NCBI GenBank assembly: GCA_003222395.1
Contig: QHWB01000076.1
Coordinates: 1-45,012 of the forward strand
Source: Acidobacteriota bacterium
GTDB taxonomy: Bacteria; Acidobacteriota; Vicinamibacteria; Vicinamibacterales; CAVVIG01
DNA: 45,012 nucleotides
Reading direction: 5' to 3'
Part shown: positions 35,711 to 44,677 of the stretch, piece by piece
Layout: each line of letters begins with the position of its first letter
Position numbering within the stretch: position 1 is the stretch's first letter
Position numbers and translations under genes: made by a program
The notes under the pieces: generated by a model
What the model saw: the letters and a program-made list of their open reading frames with translations, nothing else
The model's database searches: none
What the model was told of the DNA's origin: nothing

Positions 35711-37051
35711 TCAATGCACGAGTCGGAAGGGACGCACTGTGGCGCGGCCGCGACGTCCATCCGGAGGCAGGAGCTCGACGATCACCTCGAGCGTTTTTGT
35801 TTTGGCGCCGCGGTTCGCCTCGACGAGGGCGCGCGCGGCGGCGCCGAGCCGTGCGCGTCGCACCGGATCGGTGACGAGCGTCAGCAGCGCGTCGTCGAGC
35901 TCGCGATCGGACTGCACCTGCAGCGCGGCATCGTTGCTGAGGAACGTATCGGCAATCTCCTTGAAGTTGTGCATGTGCGGACCGAACACGATTGGTTTCC
36001 CGAAGACTGCCGGCTCGAGGATGTTGTGTCCGCCGTGATCAACCAGGCTGCCGCCGACGAACACGGCCGTCGCCACCTGGTAAAGCTGCGCCAGCTCGCC
36101 GATCGAATCGAGCACAACGACGTCGGCGCGCGGCTCCGCGTCGATTGGCAGCTCGGAACGCCGGACGGTGATGAATCCGGCATCGCGCGCGAGCCGTTCT
36201 GCTTCGCCGAACCGCTCCGGATGCCGGGGCGCCACGACGCACAGCGCGCTCGGGGCCAGCGCCTTCACGCGCCGGAACGCATCGAGGACCGCCGACTCCT
36301 CGCCTTTCATCGTGCTGCCGGCGACGATGACCGTGCGGTTCGGCGACAGCCGGAAGAATCGAAGCACGCGCTCGCGCGGCTTGCCGTGCGCGGCTGGAGC
36401 CGGCCACTCGAGCGAATCGAACTTCAGGCTGCCGGTCACCGTGATGCGCGCGGGATCGGCGCCAAGATCGACGAGACGGCGGGCTGATTCGTCGCTGTGC
36501 ATGCAGAACCGATCGACGTCGGCCAGCACGCGCGCGAAGAACGGTTTGATCAGGCGGTAGCGCGCATACGACCGCGCCGAGATCCGGCCGTTGATGAGCG
36601 CCGTCTTCACACCGCGCCTGCGGCACACACGGAGCAGGTTCGGCCAGATCTCCGTCTCCATCATCACGAACAGCTTCGGCCGGACGAGATTCAGCGTGCG
36701 CGTCGACGCGAACGACCAGTCGAACGGAAAGTAGAAGACGCCGTCGATGCTGGAGAGGCTGCGCCGCGCCACCTGCTGCCCGGCGATCGTCGTCGTCGAG
36801 AGAAACAATCGCAGGCGCGGGTATCGCGCCTTGAGATCGGCCGCGAGCGCGCGCGCCGTGAGCGCTTCGCCGACCGACACCGCGTGGATCCAGATCGATT
36901 CGTCGGCGTCGATGTTGAACGAGATCGGAAGGAATCCCAGCCGCTGACGCAGACTGCCGATGTACTTCTTGTACCGAATCGCCTGATACAGGAAGTACGG
37001 CGACACGACGACGAAGACGACGAGCGTGAGCAGGCTGTACACGACATACAT
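35711..37051 (-). CDS. waaA: 3-deoxy-D-manno-octulosonic acid (Kdo) transferase
   Basis: 446 residues. N-terminal membrane anchor (MYVVYSLLTLVVFVVVSPYF), then the GT-B fold: SIWIHAVSVGEALTARALAA, TTTIAGQQVA, KLFVMMETEIWPNLLRVCRR (catalytic Glu), INGRISARSYARYR, VAGSTMKGEESAVLDAF and VDHGGHNILEPAVFGKPIVF. It transfers Kdo from CMP-Kdo to lipid IVA; mono- or bifunctionality cannot be judged. ATG 37049-37051 places the membrane anchor at the start; the frame is open further upstream but overlaps gapA. It is divergent from gapA with a 49-base gap, first in the waaA-lpxK-lpxL unit. Confidence 0.93.
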   Translation of the reverse strand: MYVVYSLLTLVVFVVVSPYFLYQAIRYKKYIGSLRQRLGFLPISFNIDADESIWIHAVSVGEALTARALAADLKARYPRLRLFLSTTTIAGQQVARRSLSSIDGVFYFPFDWSFASTRTLNLVRPKLFVMMETEIWPNLLRVCRRRGVKTALINGRISARSYARYRLIKPFFARVLADVDRFCMHSDESARRLVDLGADPARITVTGSLKFDSLEWPAPAAHGKPRERVLRFFRLSPNRTVIVAGSTMKGEESAVLDAFRRVKALAPSALCVVAPRHPERFGEAERLARDAGFITVRRSELPIDAEPRADVVVLDSIGELAQLYQVATAVFVGGSLVDHGGHNILEPAVFGKPIVFGPHMHNFKEIADTFLSNDAALQVQSDRELDDALLTLVTDPVRRARLGAAARALVEANRGAKTKTLEVIVELLPPDGRRGRATVRPFRLVH

Positions 37052-37068
37052 CGGGGATGCCGCTATTG

Positions 37069-39309
<2,241 letters not shown>

Positions 39310-39310
<1 letters not shown>

Positions 39311-39383
39311 GCGGGATGGGCGGGGACGGCGGGAAAGGCGCAGGATCACCTCCTGCCCATCCCGCCCACCTGCCCCTCCCGCC
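39310..39383 (+). promoter_or_regulatory. G-quadruplex-capable tract and nested hairpin between pgk and tpiA
   Basis: GGGATGGGCGGGGACGGCGGG (39313-39333) has four G-runs with loops of 2, 1 and 5, a canonical G4 motif on the coding strand. The same G-runs can instead pair: GGCGGGATGGGC (39310-39321) is the exact complement of GCCCATCCCGCC (39355-39366), around an inner CAGGA/TCCTG stem (39341-39355). C-runs continue to 39383. tpiA starts 10 bases later. The two folds exclude each other. Confidence 0.55.
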
Positions 39384-39392
39384 TAAAGAGAC

Positions 39393-40160
39393 ATGAGGAT
39401 CCCATTCATTGCCGGCAACTGGAAGATGTTCAAGACCGTTCACGAGGCCGTCGTCTTCGTGAAGGAGCTGAAGAGCGTCGTGAAGGACGTGGCCGACGTC
39501 GAGATCGTCGTCGCGCCGCCGTTCACGGCCGTCCACGCGGTGGCCGAAGCGGCGCGCAATTCGAACATCGGCGTCGCGGCGCAGGATCTCTACTGGGAGC
39601 GCGAAGGCGCGTTCACGGGCGAAGTGTCGGCGCCGATGATCAAGGAAGCGGGCGCGGAGTACGTGATCATCGGCCACTCGGAGCGGCGGCGGCTGTTCGG
39701 CGAGACCGACGCGACGGTGAACCGCAAGATCGTCGCGGCGATCGGCGCCAATCTCGCGTCGATCGTCTGCGTCGGCGAGTCGCTCGAAGAACGCGAGCGC
39801 GACGAGACGCTCGCGGTCCTGGATCGTCAGATCAAGGATGGCCTCGATCGGCTGACGGCCGAACAGGTGGCCGATCTCGTCATCGCGTACGAACCGGTGT
39901 GGGCGATCGGCACGGGGCGCAACGCGACGGCGGCGCAGGCCGGCGAGGCGCATGCCCACATCCGCACGCGGCTCCGTCAGTGGTTCGGCGGCGACGCCGC
40001 CGACCACTGTCATGTGATTTACGGCGGCAGCGTCAAACCGGACAATATCCGCGAGCTCATCGCGGAACCGGACGTCGACGGCGCGCTGGTCGGCGGGGCG
40101 AGCCTCGACGTGCGAGGCTTCGGGGACATCGTGAACAAGAGCCGGCAGGCTGCGGTATAA
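39393..40160 (+). CDS. tpiA: Triosephosphate isomerase
   Basis: 255 residues. Catalytic residues are present: Lys11 in AGNWKMFK, His95 in YVIIGHSERR and Glu167 in IAYEPVWAIGTG; phosphate-binding YGGSVKPDN and ALVGGASLD close the barrel. It interconverts dihydroxyacetone phosphate and glyceraldehyde-3-phosphate. ATG 39393-39395 begins MRIPFIAGNW, the standard start. It is separated from pgk by the structured 82-base gap and is followed 34 bases later by secG, whose -10 box overlaps the tpiA stop. Confidence 0.97.
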   Translation: MRIPFIAGNWKMFKTVHEAVVFVKELKSVVKDVADVEIVVAPPFTAVHAVAEAARNSNIGVAAQDLYWEREGAFTGEVSAPMIKEAGAEYVIIGHSERRRLFGETDATVNRKIVAAIGANLASIVCVGESLEERERDETLAVLDRQIKDGLDRLTAEQVADLVIAYEPVWAIGTGRNATAAQAGEAHAHIRTRLRQWFGGDAADHCHVIYGGSVKPDNIRELIAEPDVDGALVGGASLDVRGFGDIVNKSRQAAV

Positions 40161-40161
40161 T
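40132..40161 (+). promoter_or_regulatory. secG promoter (TATAAT at the tpiA stop)
   Basis: A perfect -10 TATAAT at 40156-40161 has TGAACA (40132-40137, 4 of 6 to TTGACA) upstream with an 18-base spacer. The -10 overlaps the tpiA stop codon. It would drive secG on its own besides read-through from the glycolytic cluster. Confidence 0.6.
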
Positions 40162-40194
40162 CAGGGTTTCCGGCCACCAAAAAGTTCTGAACGT

Positions 40195-40536
40195 ATGATT
40201 CTTTATTATCTGCTCTCGGCGCTCTACGTGCTCGTGTGCATCCTGCTGCTGCTCGTCATCCTGATGCAGCAGGGCAAGGGCGACATGGCCGCGGCCTTCG
40301 GCGGCGGCAGCAGCCAATCGGCGTTCGGCGCGCGCGCCGGAGCGACCGTGCTGTCGAAAGCCACGACGGTTCTGGCGGTGCTCTTCATGCTCGGCGCGCT
40401 GGCGCTCGCGATCATGGGACAGAAAGGTCCTGGATCGCTGATGACCGGCACGGCCGCGCCGCCGGTGAAGAGCGCACCCGCCGCGCCCGCGCCGAAGCCG
40501 GTGACGCCCCCGACCGGCCCGCAGCAGCCGAAGTAG
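40195..40536 (+). CDS. secG: Preprotein translocase subunit SecG
   Basis: 113 residues. Two membrane helices: LLSALYVLVCILLLLVILMQ (about 7-26) and SKATTVLAVLFMLGALALAI (about 54-73). Between them is the conserved SecG cytosolic loop QQGKGDMAAAFGGGSSQSAF. The C-terminal tail is proline- and alanine-rich (PPVKSAPAAPAPKP), as in many acidobacterial SecG. It supports SecYEG-mediated export. Position after tpiA is the common bacterial order, and tRNA-Leu follows downstream as in many genomes. Confidence 0.93.
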   Translation: MILYYLLSALYVLVCILLLLVILMQQGKGDMAAAFGGGSSQSAFGARAGATVLSKATTVLAVLFMLGALALAIMGQKGPGSLMTGTAAPPVKSAPAAPAPKPVTPPTGPQQPK

Positions 40537-40594
40537 CGTCCGGTTTCAGGCGGATGTGACGTACGGTTTCAGCCGGACGGCCGATTGTCCACTT

Positions 40595-40681
40595 GCGGAA
40601 GTGGCGGAACTGGCAGACGCACCAGCTTGAGGGGCTGGCGCTCGCAAGAGCGTGGGGGTTCGAATCCCCCCTTCCGCACCA
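40595..40681 (+). tRNA. tRNA-Leu (anticodon GAG), CCA encoded
   Basis: Acceptor GCGGAAG pairs with CTTCCGC. The D-arm is GGCGGAACTGGCAGACGC. Anticodon stem CCAGC/GCTGG has loop TTGAGGG, anticodon GAG. A long variable arm (GCGCTCGCAAGAGCGT) marks a class II tRNA. T-arm is GGGGG-TTCGAAT-CCCCC. Discriminator A at 40678 and CCA at 40679-40681. It is the likely integration site of the element to its right. Confidence 0.96.
40656..40681 (+). other. Probable attachment site (attL) in the 3' end of tRNA-Leu
   Basis: A tyrosine integrase ends 12 bases after the CCA of tRNA-Leu, reading towards the tRNA. Such integrases use the T-arm and acceptor end of tRNA genes as attB and rebuild an intact tRNA at one edge. 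No second copy of the T-arm/acceptor sequence occurs later in the window, so attR must lie beyond 45012. The exact core cannot be defined. Confidence 0.5.
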
Positions 40682-40693
40682 AACCCTAAGTAG

Positions 40694-41998
40694 CTAAGAA
40701 GGCAGTGACTTGCTCGGCGTGGACGACGCTTCGGCGTCGTCTGCGTGCGGGACGGAATCCGGAGTCTCTTTGCAAGAATTTGCAAGACTCTCGGACTGCG
40801 CTCTCGCCTGCTCGACTCGCAACAGCGCGAGACGGAGCCGGCGACTGGTGGTGTTGAGATAACGAGTCGTCGTGCTGAGGTTCCGATGACCGAGGAACTT
40901 CGACACGTCGGTCGTCAGGACACCGGCTTCTTCGAACCGCGAAGCGGCTTCGTGACGAAGATCGCGAAGCTGGAAGCCATCGAGAGCCGCCGCCTCCCGC
41001 GCGTTCTCCCAGGCCGTCCTGATCGATTTGACGCGCTCGCCGAGGCGATTGCCAAACACGCACGCGTCCGGCGGAAACGGCTTGCCTGATGGATCGAGCC
41101 GTCGCATGTCCAGCACGGCCAGGAGCCGGCTGGAAATTGGCAACCGCCGAGCTCTACGCGTCTTGGTTTTCTCCGCGCGAATCGTCAGCTCGCGCGTCTC
41201 CAAGTCCACGTCTTGCCATTGGAGCGAGAGGATCTCGCCTGGCCGGCAGCACGTTTCGAGCATCGCCGTGATGACGCCGCGAAGGTGCTGCGATGCCGCG
41301 TCGAACAGCTTGCGTTCCCTTTCCTGATCAGTCAGCCGTTCCTCGCGCGGCGACTCGGGATCCAGCCGAACCACGTTCTCGCCTGCCACCTTGAACGGTG
41401 TCGCGTGCAGCAGTCTCTCCCGGATGCCCCACGCGAACATCTTTCGCAGCAGCTTGAGATCGTGGTTGATCGTCACCGCCGAGCGCTTCTGCATGCGTCG
41501 ATGGTGGCGATACGCTTCGATATCGCCGGTCGTGATCTCGGTGACAGGCTTCTCGCCGAACGTCGTCGGCGGTTGCGTTCCCGCCAGAACGAACGCGCAA
41601 ATGAGCTTCAATCGAGAATCGTTGTCGCCAGGACGAACGAGCTGATACCCGCGGCGCGCACGCCATTCATCGGCGAACTGGCGGAACGTGAGAGGAGCGG
41701 GTTGCTGCGGCTTCGGCTGATGCGCGCCGTCCTTCGCCGCCTGGAACTCGCCGGCGCGGATCGCGCTGCGCAATCGCTCCGCCTCGACATCTGCCTCTGC
41801 CTTCGTCAGCTTCTTGCCGATGTGGCGTTCCAGCGAGAAGCGGTAGTGCTGCCCCTCCCACTGAAAACTGAAATGCCACGGGTGCGGGCACTTCGTCCAC
41901 TTGTGCCGGCCGCAGCGACAGACTTTGCAGAGTCCGTCGTTGCGTCCGATGTCGACCTCGCGACCATCGCGAAGCCGTCGCGTTCCTCGTGTGTTCAT
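40694..41998 (-). CDS. Tyrosine recombinase/integrase of a tRNA-Leu element
   Basis: 434 residues from ATG 41996-41998, which has AAGGAGG a few bases upstream. The N-terminus has a Cys/His cluster (CKVCRCGRHKWTKCPHPWHF, about 24-43) and an arm-binding region. A core-binding SAM-like domain follows (LTFRQFADEWRARRGYQL onward). The catalytic domain has Arg252 (CCRPGEILSLQW), Lys near 279, LRDLRHEAASRF (Arg348; the usual box-II His is Arg345), His371 in FLGHRN and Tyr380 in TTTRYLNT. It catalyses site-specific integration and excision. The C-terminus points to the tRNA, with its stop 12 bases past the CCA. Two HTH genes upstream are probable recombination-directionality factors. Confidence 0.9.
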   Translation of the reverse strand: MNTRGTRRLRDGREVDIGRNDGLCKVCRCGRHKWTKCPHPWHFSFQWEGQHYRFSLERHIGKKLTKAEADVEAERLRSAIRAGEFQAAKDGAHQPKPQQPAPLTFRQFADEWRARRGYQLVRPGDNDSRLKLICAFVLAGTQPPTTFGEKPVTEITTGDIEAYRHHRRMQKRSAVTINHDLKLLRKMFAWGIRERLLHATPFKVAGENVVRLDPESPREERLTDQERERKLFDAASQHLRGVITAMLETCCRPGEILSLQWQDVDLETRELTIRAEKTKTRRARRLPISSRLLAVLDMRRLDPSGKPFPPDACVFGNRLGERVKSIRTAWENAREAAALDGFQLRDLRHEAASRFEEAGVLTTDVSKFLGHRNLSTTTRYLNTTSRRLRLALLRVEQARAQSESLANSCKETPDSVPHADDAEASSTPSKSLPS

Positions 41999-42021
41999 AC
42001 GCGCCTCCTTTCGCATCGACT

Positions 42022-42258
42022 CTACATCACTGGCTGCTCCCGTTGCTTCTGCTCCATCCACTCGTCGACCCATTCGCGAGTCGTGCGGATGTCGCCGCGC
42101 TGATTCAGGCGCACGGCTTTCAGCTTCCCGGCGCGGACCGCCTTGTAGATCTCCTTCGGTCCAGCGCCGACGTATGCCGCTGCTCGGCGTGCGGACCGCC
42201 AGCGGCACTCGCCCGCTTGATCGTTGGGCGTCTCAGGCGTTCGCGCGATCGGTTCCAT
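42022..42258 (-). CDS. Excisionase-like helix-turn-helix protein
   Basis: 78 residues from ATG 42256-42258, chosen because GAGGAGG stands 8 bases before it; an ATG at 42279 lies ahead of that site. It contains a MerR/excisionase-type helix-turn-helix: SARRAAAYVGAGPKEIYKAV followed by a wing KLKAVRLNQRGDIRTTREWV and a C-terminal helix EWMEQKQREQ. Such proteins bind element DNA and steer integrase to excision. It ends 23 bases before the integrase start and overlaps the next HTH gene by 26 bases. Which of the two is the true excisionase cannot be told. Confidence 0.7.
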   Translation of the reverse strand: MEPIARTPETPNDQAGECRWRSARRAAAYVGAGPKEIYKAVRAGKLKAVRLNQRGDIRTTREWVDEWMEQKQREQPVM

Positions 42259-42472
42259 GATCCGAACCTCCTCGCGCATCCGTGCGCGTCACGATCGCTC
42301 CTCGCGCATGTCGCTCCAGCCAAGCGTCGATCCATCCAGCTTTCAGCCGAATCGATCGTCTCCCGCCGATGCGCGCGTGATGCAGCTCGCGCCGCTCGCA
42401 CGCCGTGTAGATAGTGTCGCGGCTCACGCCGGCGTACTCGGCGCCCTCACTCACGGTGAACCAGGTCTTCAT
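42233..42472 (-). CDS. Second excisionase/MerR-like helix-turn-helix protein
   Basis: 79 residues. WFTVSEGAEYAGVSRDTIYT is a textbook excisionase HTH, continuing ACERRELHHARIGGRRSIRL and GWIDAWLERHARG. ATG 42470-42472 follows GGAGGG. The C-terminal tail is acidic/polar (TDARGGSDHGTDRANA). It is the first gene of the minus-strand HTH-HTH-integrase unit, whose control region should lie at 42473-42620, where an inverted repeat is present. It may be a regulator, an excisionase, or both. Confidence 0.75.
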   Translation of the reverse strand: MKTWFTVSEGAEYAGVSRDTIYTACERRELHHARIGGRRSIRLKAGWIDAWLERHARGAIVTRTDARGGSDHGTDRANA

Positions 42473-43000
42473 GCGGCCCTCCCGCGTTGGTCCGCCATCT
42501 CGCGGACCGACGAATCAAGTTGTTGATTGGGATTTACGCGCCCCAGCGCGCCGGCGATGTGGGCGGCGCGCTATCGGATAGTGGGCGCGGATGTTGACAT
42601 GACGCCAACATCAGGACCGCGTGGACATGTAGTGCACGCAGTGTGGGTGACGACCTCAGTGATCGCCTCTCTCCCACTTGCCAGCGCGAGGACGACTTCG
42701 AGCCTTGAGGTCGGAGCCGCCAACCGCCGCCACCGGCCGTCGCTCGTCCTCAAGGGCGGCGACGCTGAGAGCCGGGGTTTTGTTTGGAAGCCTGACGTCC
42801 GAGGTCCCGTGCGATATCGGACGGGATCACCTTGGACCGGACCTTCCGGTGCGCTCGATCGAAGGCGGTGTTGCGTTCGATCGGTGCGCGCTCCGCATGC
42901 GATAGTCGGACGCGGAGGTGGTGCCTTGGGGCACCGACGATGAACGCAGAATAGCGCCGAGCGAAATCGTCGTCAAACTCAACTGTGCTGTTGTTGAGGC
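42473..43000. other. Control region of the integrase unit; no gene supported
   Basis: It contains the inverted repeat at 42590-42612. Frames on both strands (plus 42527-42943, minus 42750-43034) lack recognisable domains, and the minus one overlaps the supported gene at 43001. I call no gene. Confidence 0.4.
42590..42612. promoter_or_regulatory. Operator-like inverted repeat GATGTTG-N9-CAACATC
   Basis: GATGTTG (42590-42596) and CAACATC (42606-42612) are exact reverse complements with a 9-base centre. It lies 118 bases upstream of the first HTH gene of the integrase unit. It could be an operator or excisionase binding site. Confidence 0.45.
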
Positions 43001-43546
43001 TCAATCGCGTCCGCTGGTGCGCTTTCCCCACCAAACGGCGTCCAGATGGACTCTCGCGACCCCGCGCTCAGACGCGACTTGAGCAGCAACTCTTTGAAAC
43101 GCGTCGCTAACCGATCGCTCAAGGCCGCGAACTGTGCGCCAGCGCGGAAGACTCCGCTTCGAGGCCTCGTAGAGCGCTTGGCCGGTTAGCGAGTCCAAAG
43201 GAATCTCAAACAGCTCCTCGGCTACGGCCAAGTTGTGAGCGTCGCGAACGTAAACTGTGTATAAGCACTCGCGCAGAAAAATGTTTAGGCCCTTCCGCGC
43301 GAGTCCCCAGTGTCTCGCGCCGCGAGGAAAGGCTCGCAGCAGCCCGTCAGTCGCGCGATCGAGCTCCATCTGAAACCGGCGCTCGTTGGAAGTGGAAAAC
43401 CGACCAAGATCCAGATCACCGAGAAACGTCCGACCGGCACCGACGACACCGGTACTGCCTGCGCCGCGCATGCTTGAAGGGCCAAGGGAGGCCCGGGCAA
43501 TGTGGAATTGAAGTGCAGCGAGCACTTCCTCCGGAAGTGTCGTCAT
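43001..43546 (-). CDS. Conserved-looking protein of unknown function (second gene of cargo pair)
   Basis: 181 residues. It starts at ATG 43544-43546, overlapping the TGA of the gene upstream (ATGA), so the two are translated together. No signal or membrane segment is present; it appears soluble and mostly helical. Conspicuous blocks are GARHWGLARKGLNIFLRECL and TVYVRDAHNL, then EELFEIPLDSLTGQALYEAS and a C-terminal GVARVHLDAVWWG. I have a vague sense of similar hypothetical proteins on mobile elements but cannot name a family. The surrounding DNA looks less GC-rich than the LPS region. Position inside a tRNA-integrated element, paired with a possible nuclease, suggests a defence or nuclease-associated role; that is inference. 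Confidence 0.6.
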   Translation of the reverse strand: MTTLPEEVLAALQFHIARASLGPSSMRGAGSTGVVGAGRTFLGDLDLGRFSTSNERRFQMELDRATDGLLRAFPRGARHWGLARKGLNIFLRECLYTVYVRDAHNLAVAEELFEIPLDSLTGQALYEASKRSLPRWRTVRGLERSVSDAFQRVAAQVASERGVARVHLDAVWWGKRTSGRD

Positions 43547-44151
43547 GGGAGAGCCCGGTCAACGTCACCCAACGCAGACGCCAGAACGCCGAGAATCGGA
43601 TGGTCCAGTCGAATCACCGTCACGCCTGTCGGTGCTGTTCTTCTCGTGTCGACCGGACTCAGAAAGAATACGAACTTGTGTTCGCCCGTCAGCGCCGCGA
43701 CTTTGGCCACATCTCGCCGCAGCTTGTCATTCGAATCAGGGTGCGTTGCCGCAAAGGTTTCGGCGACGAACCGTCCACACTTCGATTCGACGTCCGCGCC
43801 CGGTGCGGTGCCGAGATTCAGCACCAGCGGGAGGCATTCGGGATGTTGTGCGAGCAACCATCTTGCCGCACCGATGCTCGCCAAGTACGTAAAGGATTGA
43901 TTCAGCTGCTCGACGATGTTTAATGGCCGCGTTGAGTCAAGCGGATCGCGGTCGATTTCACCGAACTTGAGGAGCGCCAACGCGTTGAATGCAGAAGTCG
44001 AATTCAGGAGCTCCTTGAGCATGCCGATCGTGGCTTCTGCCGACGCGATGACGGCTGACTCAAGTCGATCCAGATCAGACAAGGATCCGACGATCTGTTG
44101 CTTCAAACAATCCCGGCTCCGGTCGTTTACTGTTCGATTGCAAAGCAGCAT
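43543..44151 (-). CDS. Unknown protein, possible PD-(D/E)xK-like nuclease (first gene of cargo pair)
   Basis: 202 residues. Residues 1-70 look helical (LSDLDRLESAVIASAEATIG, MLKELLNSTSAFNALALLKF). The second half looks like alternating strands and helices: CLPLVLNLGTAPGADVESKC, then RFVAETFAATHPDSNDKLRR, DVAKV and HKFVFFLSPVD. The order GxD (Asp120), a following strand with Glu131 (VAETFAAT) and NDKLRRD resembles restriction-endonuclease-like folds that mark foreign or damaged DNA. The canonical ExK lysine is not in place at Glu131, while ESK (122-124) offers an alternative. So nuclease activity is a low-confidence inference. ATG 44149-44151 has no strong ribosome site. It is the upstream gene of a two-gene overlapping operon in the tRNA-Leu element. 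Confidence 0.55.
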   Translation of the reverse strand: MLLCNRTVNDRSRDCLKQQIVGSLSDLDRLESAVIASAEATIGMLKELLNSTSAFNALALLKFGEIDRDPLDSTRPLNIVEQLNQSFTYLASIGAARWLLAQHPECLPLVLNLGTAPGADVESKCGRFVAETFAATHPDSNDKLRRDVAKVAALTGEHKFVFFLSPVDTRRTAPTGVTVIRLDHPILGVLASALGDVDRALP

Positions 44152-44262
44152 AGCGCAGCGGGTGATACTCGCGACAAACTCTGTCGGCCAATGCTGAAAT
44201 AAATCGCTGTAGGCGCATACAGGTTGCGGCCATCACGCAAGTGCCGATCTCGGCTGCGCGCA

Positions 44263-44331
44263 GGCGCCGTCAACGCCCGAAGGCCCCGCGGAACGCGGGG
44301 TCGAAGCGAAGCGCAGAGCGTTGACGGCGCC
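44263..44331. repeat. Nested perfect palindrome (69 bp)
   Basis: GGCGCCGTCAACGC (44263-44276) is the exact complement of GCGTTGACGGCGCC (44318-44331). Inside, CCCCGCG (44284-44290) pairs with CGCGGGG (44294-44300) around a GAA loop. It lies about 110 bases upstream of the cargo pair start. REP/MITE-like element, or a structured recombination or RNA site; a GTTRRRY attC core is not matched. Confidence 0.7.
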
Positions 44332-44498
44332 GAGCACAGCGACAGAATTGGACGCGGGATGGCCGCGACTACGAAAGCGTCGAAATGCGTCACGGATCCA
44401 ACCGCGAATTGCGCCTGAATCGTGAGGCGATCGTACTCGGGCGCGCGGCGCATTCCAGGCACTAATCGGCGACGATCACAACGCTCAATCACAGACTG

Positions 44499-44584
44499 AC
44501 AAACCAGAGCGTGAGCGACCCTGCAGTTTCGCGCGAGGGCACGGCGCGCGCGCGTCAAGTGGGGTCGCTCACGCGATGGTTTGT
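44499..44584. repeat. 23-bp inverted repeat flanking 40 bp, near the IS110 fragment
   Basis: The arm at 44499-44521 (ACAAACCAGAGCGTGAGCGA then CCC) and the arm at 44562-44584 are reverse complements with two mismatches. The 40-base centre is rich in GC dinucleotides (GGCGCGCGCGCG). It may be the edge of a small mobile element or a MITE. Confidence 0.65.
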
Positions 44585-44677
44585 GCGGTGTCGCGAACAC
44601 AAACCACGATCGCGGGCGGCACAACGCGCCGCCCGGTCGTCACGCCGCGATCAGGCGCATCGCTTCCCGTTGCGCTG

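Larger units (their letters stand above)
44152..44677. other. Non-coding region with two large palindromes
   Basis: Apart from the palindromes at 44263-44331 and 44499-44584 I see no gene. It lies between the start of the cargo pair and the IS110 fragment and should contain the cargo promoter. Confidence 0.45.

Noticed and set aside
40546-40785. Minus-strand frame containing GAEGGIRTPTLLRAPAPQAG
   Set aside because: It is the reverse translation of tRNA-Leu, a well-known annotation artefact.
42750-43034. 94-residue minus-strand frame in the element's control region
   Set aside because: No ribosome site, no domain, and it overlaps the supported gene at 43001 by 34 bases.
44263-44331. Integron attC site
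   Set aside because: The palindrome reads GTTGACG where the core site needs GTTRRRY, and no integron integrase is present.
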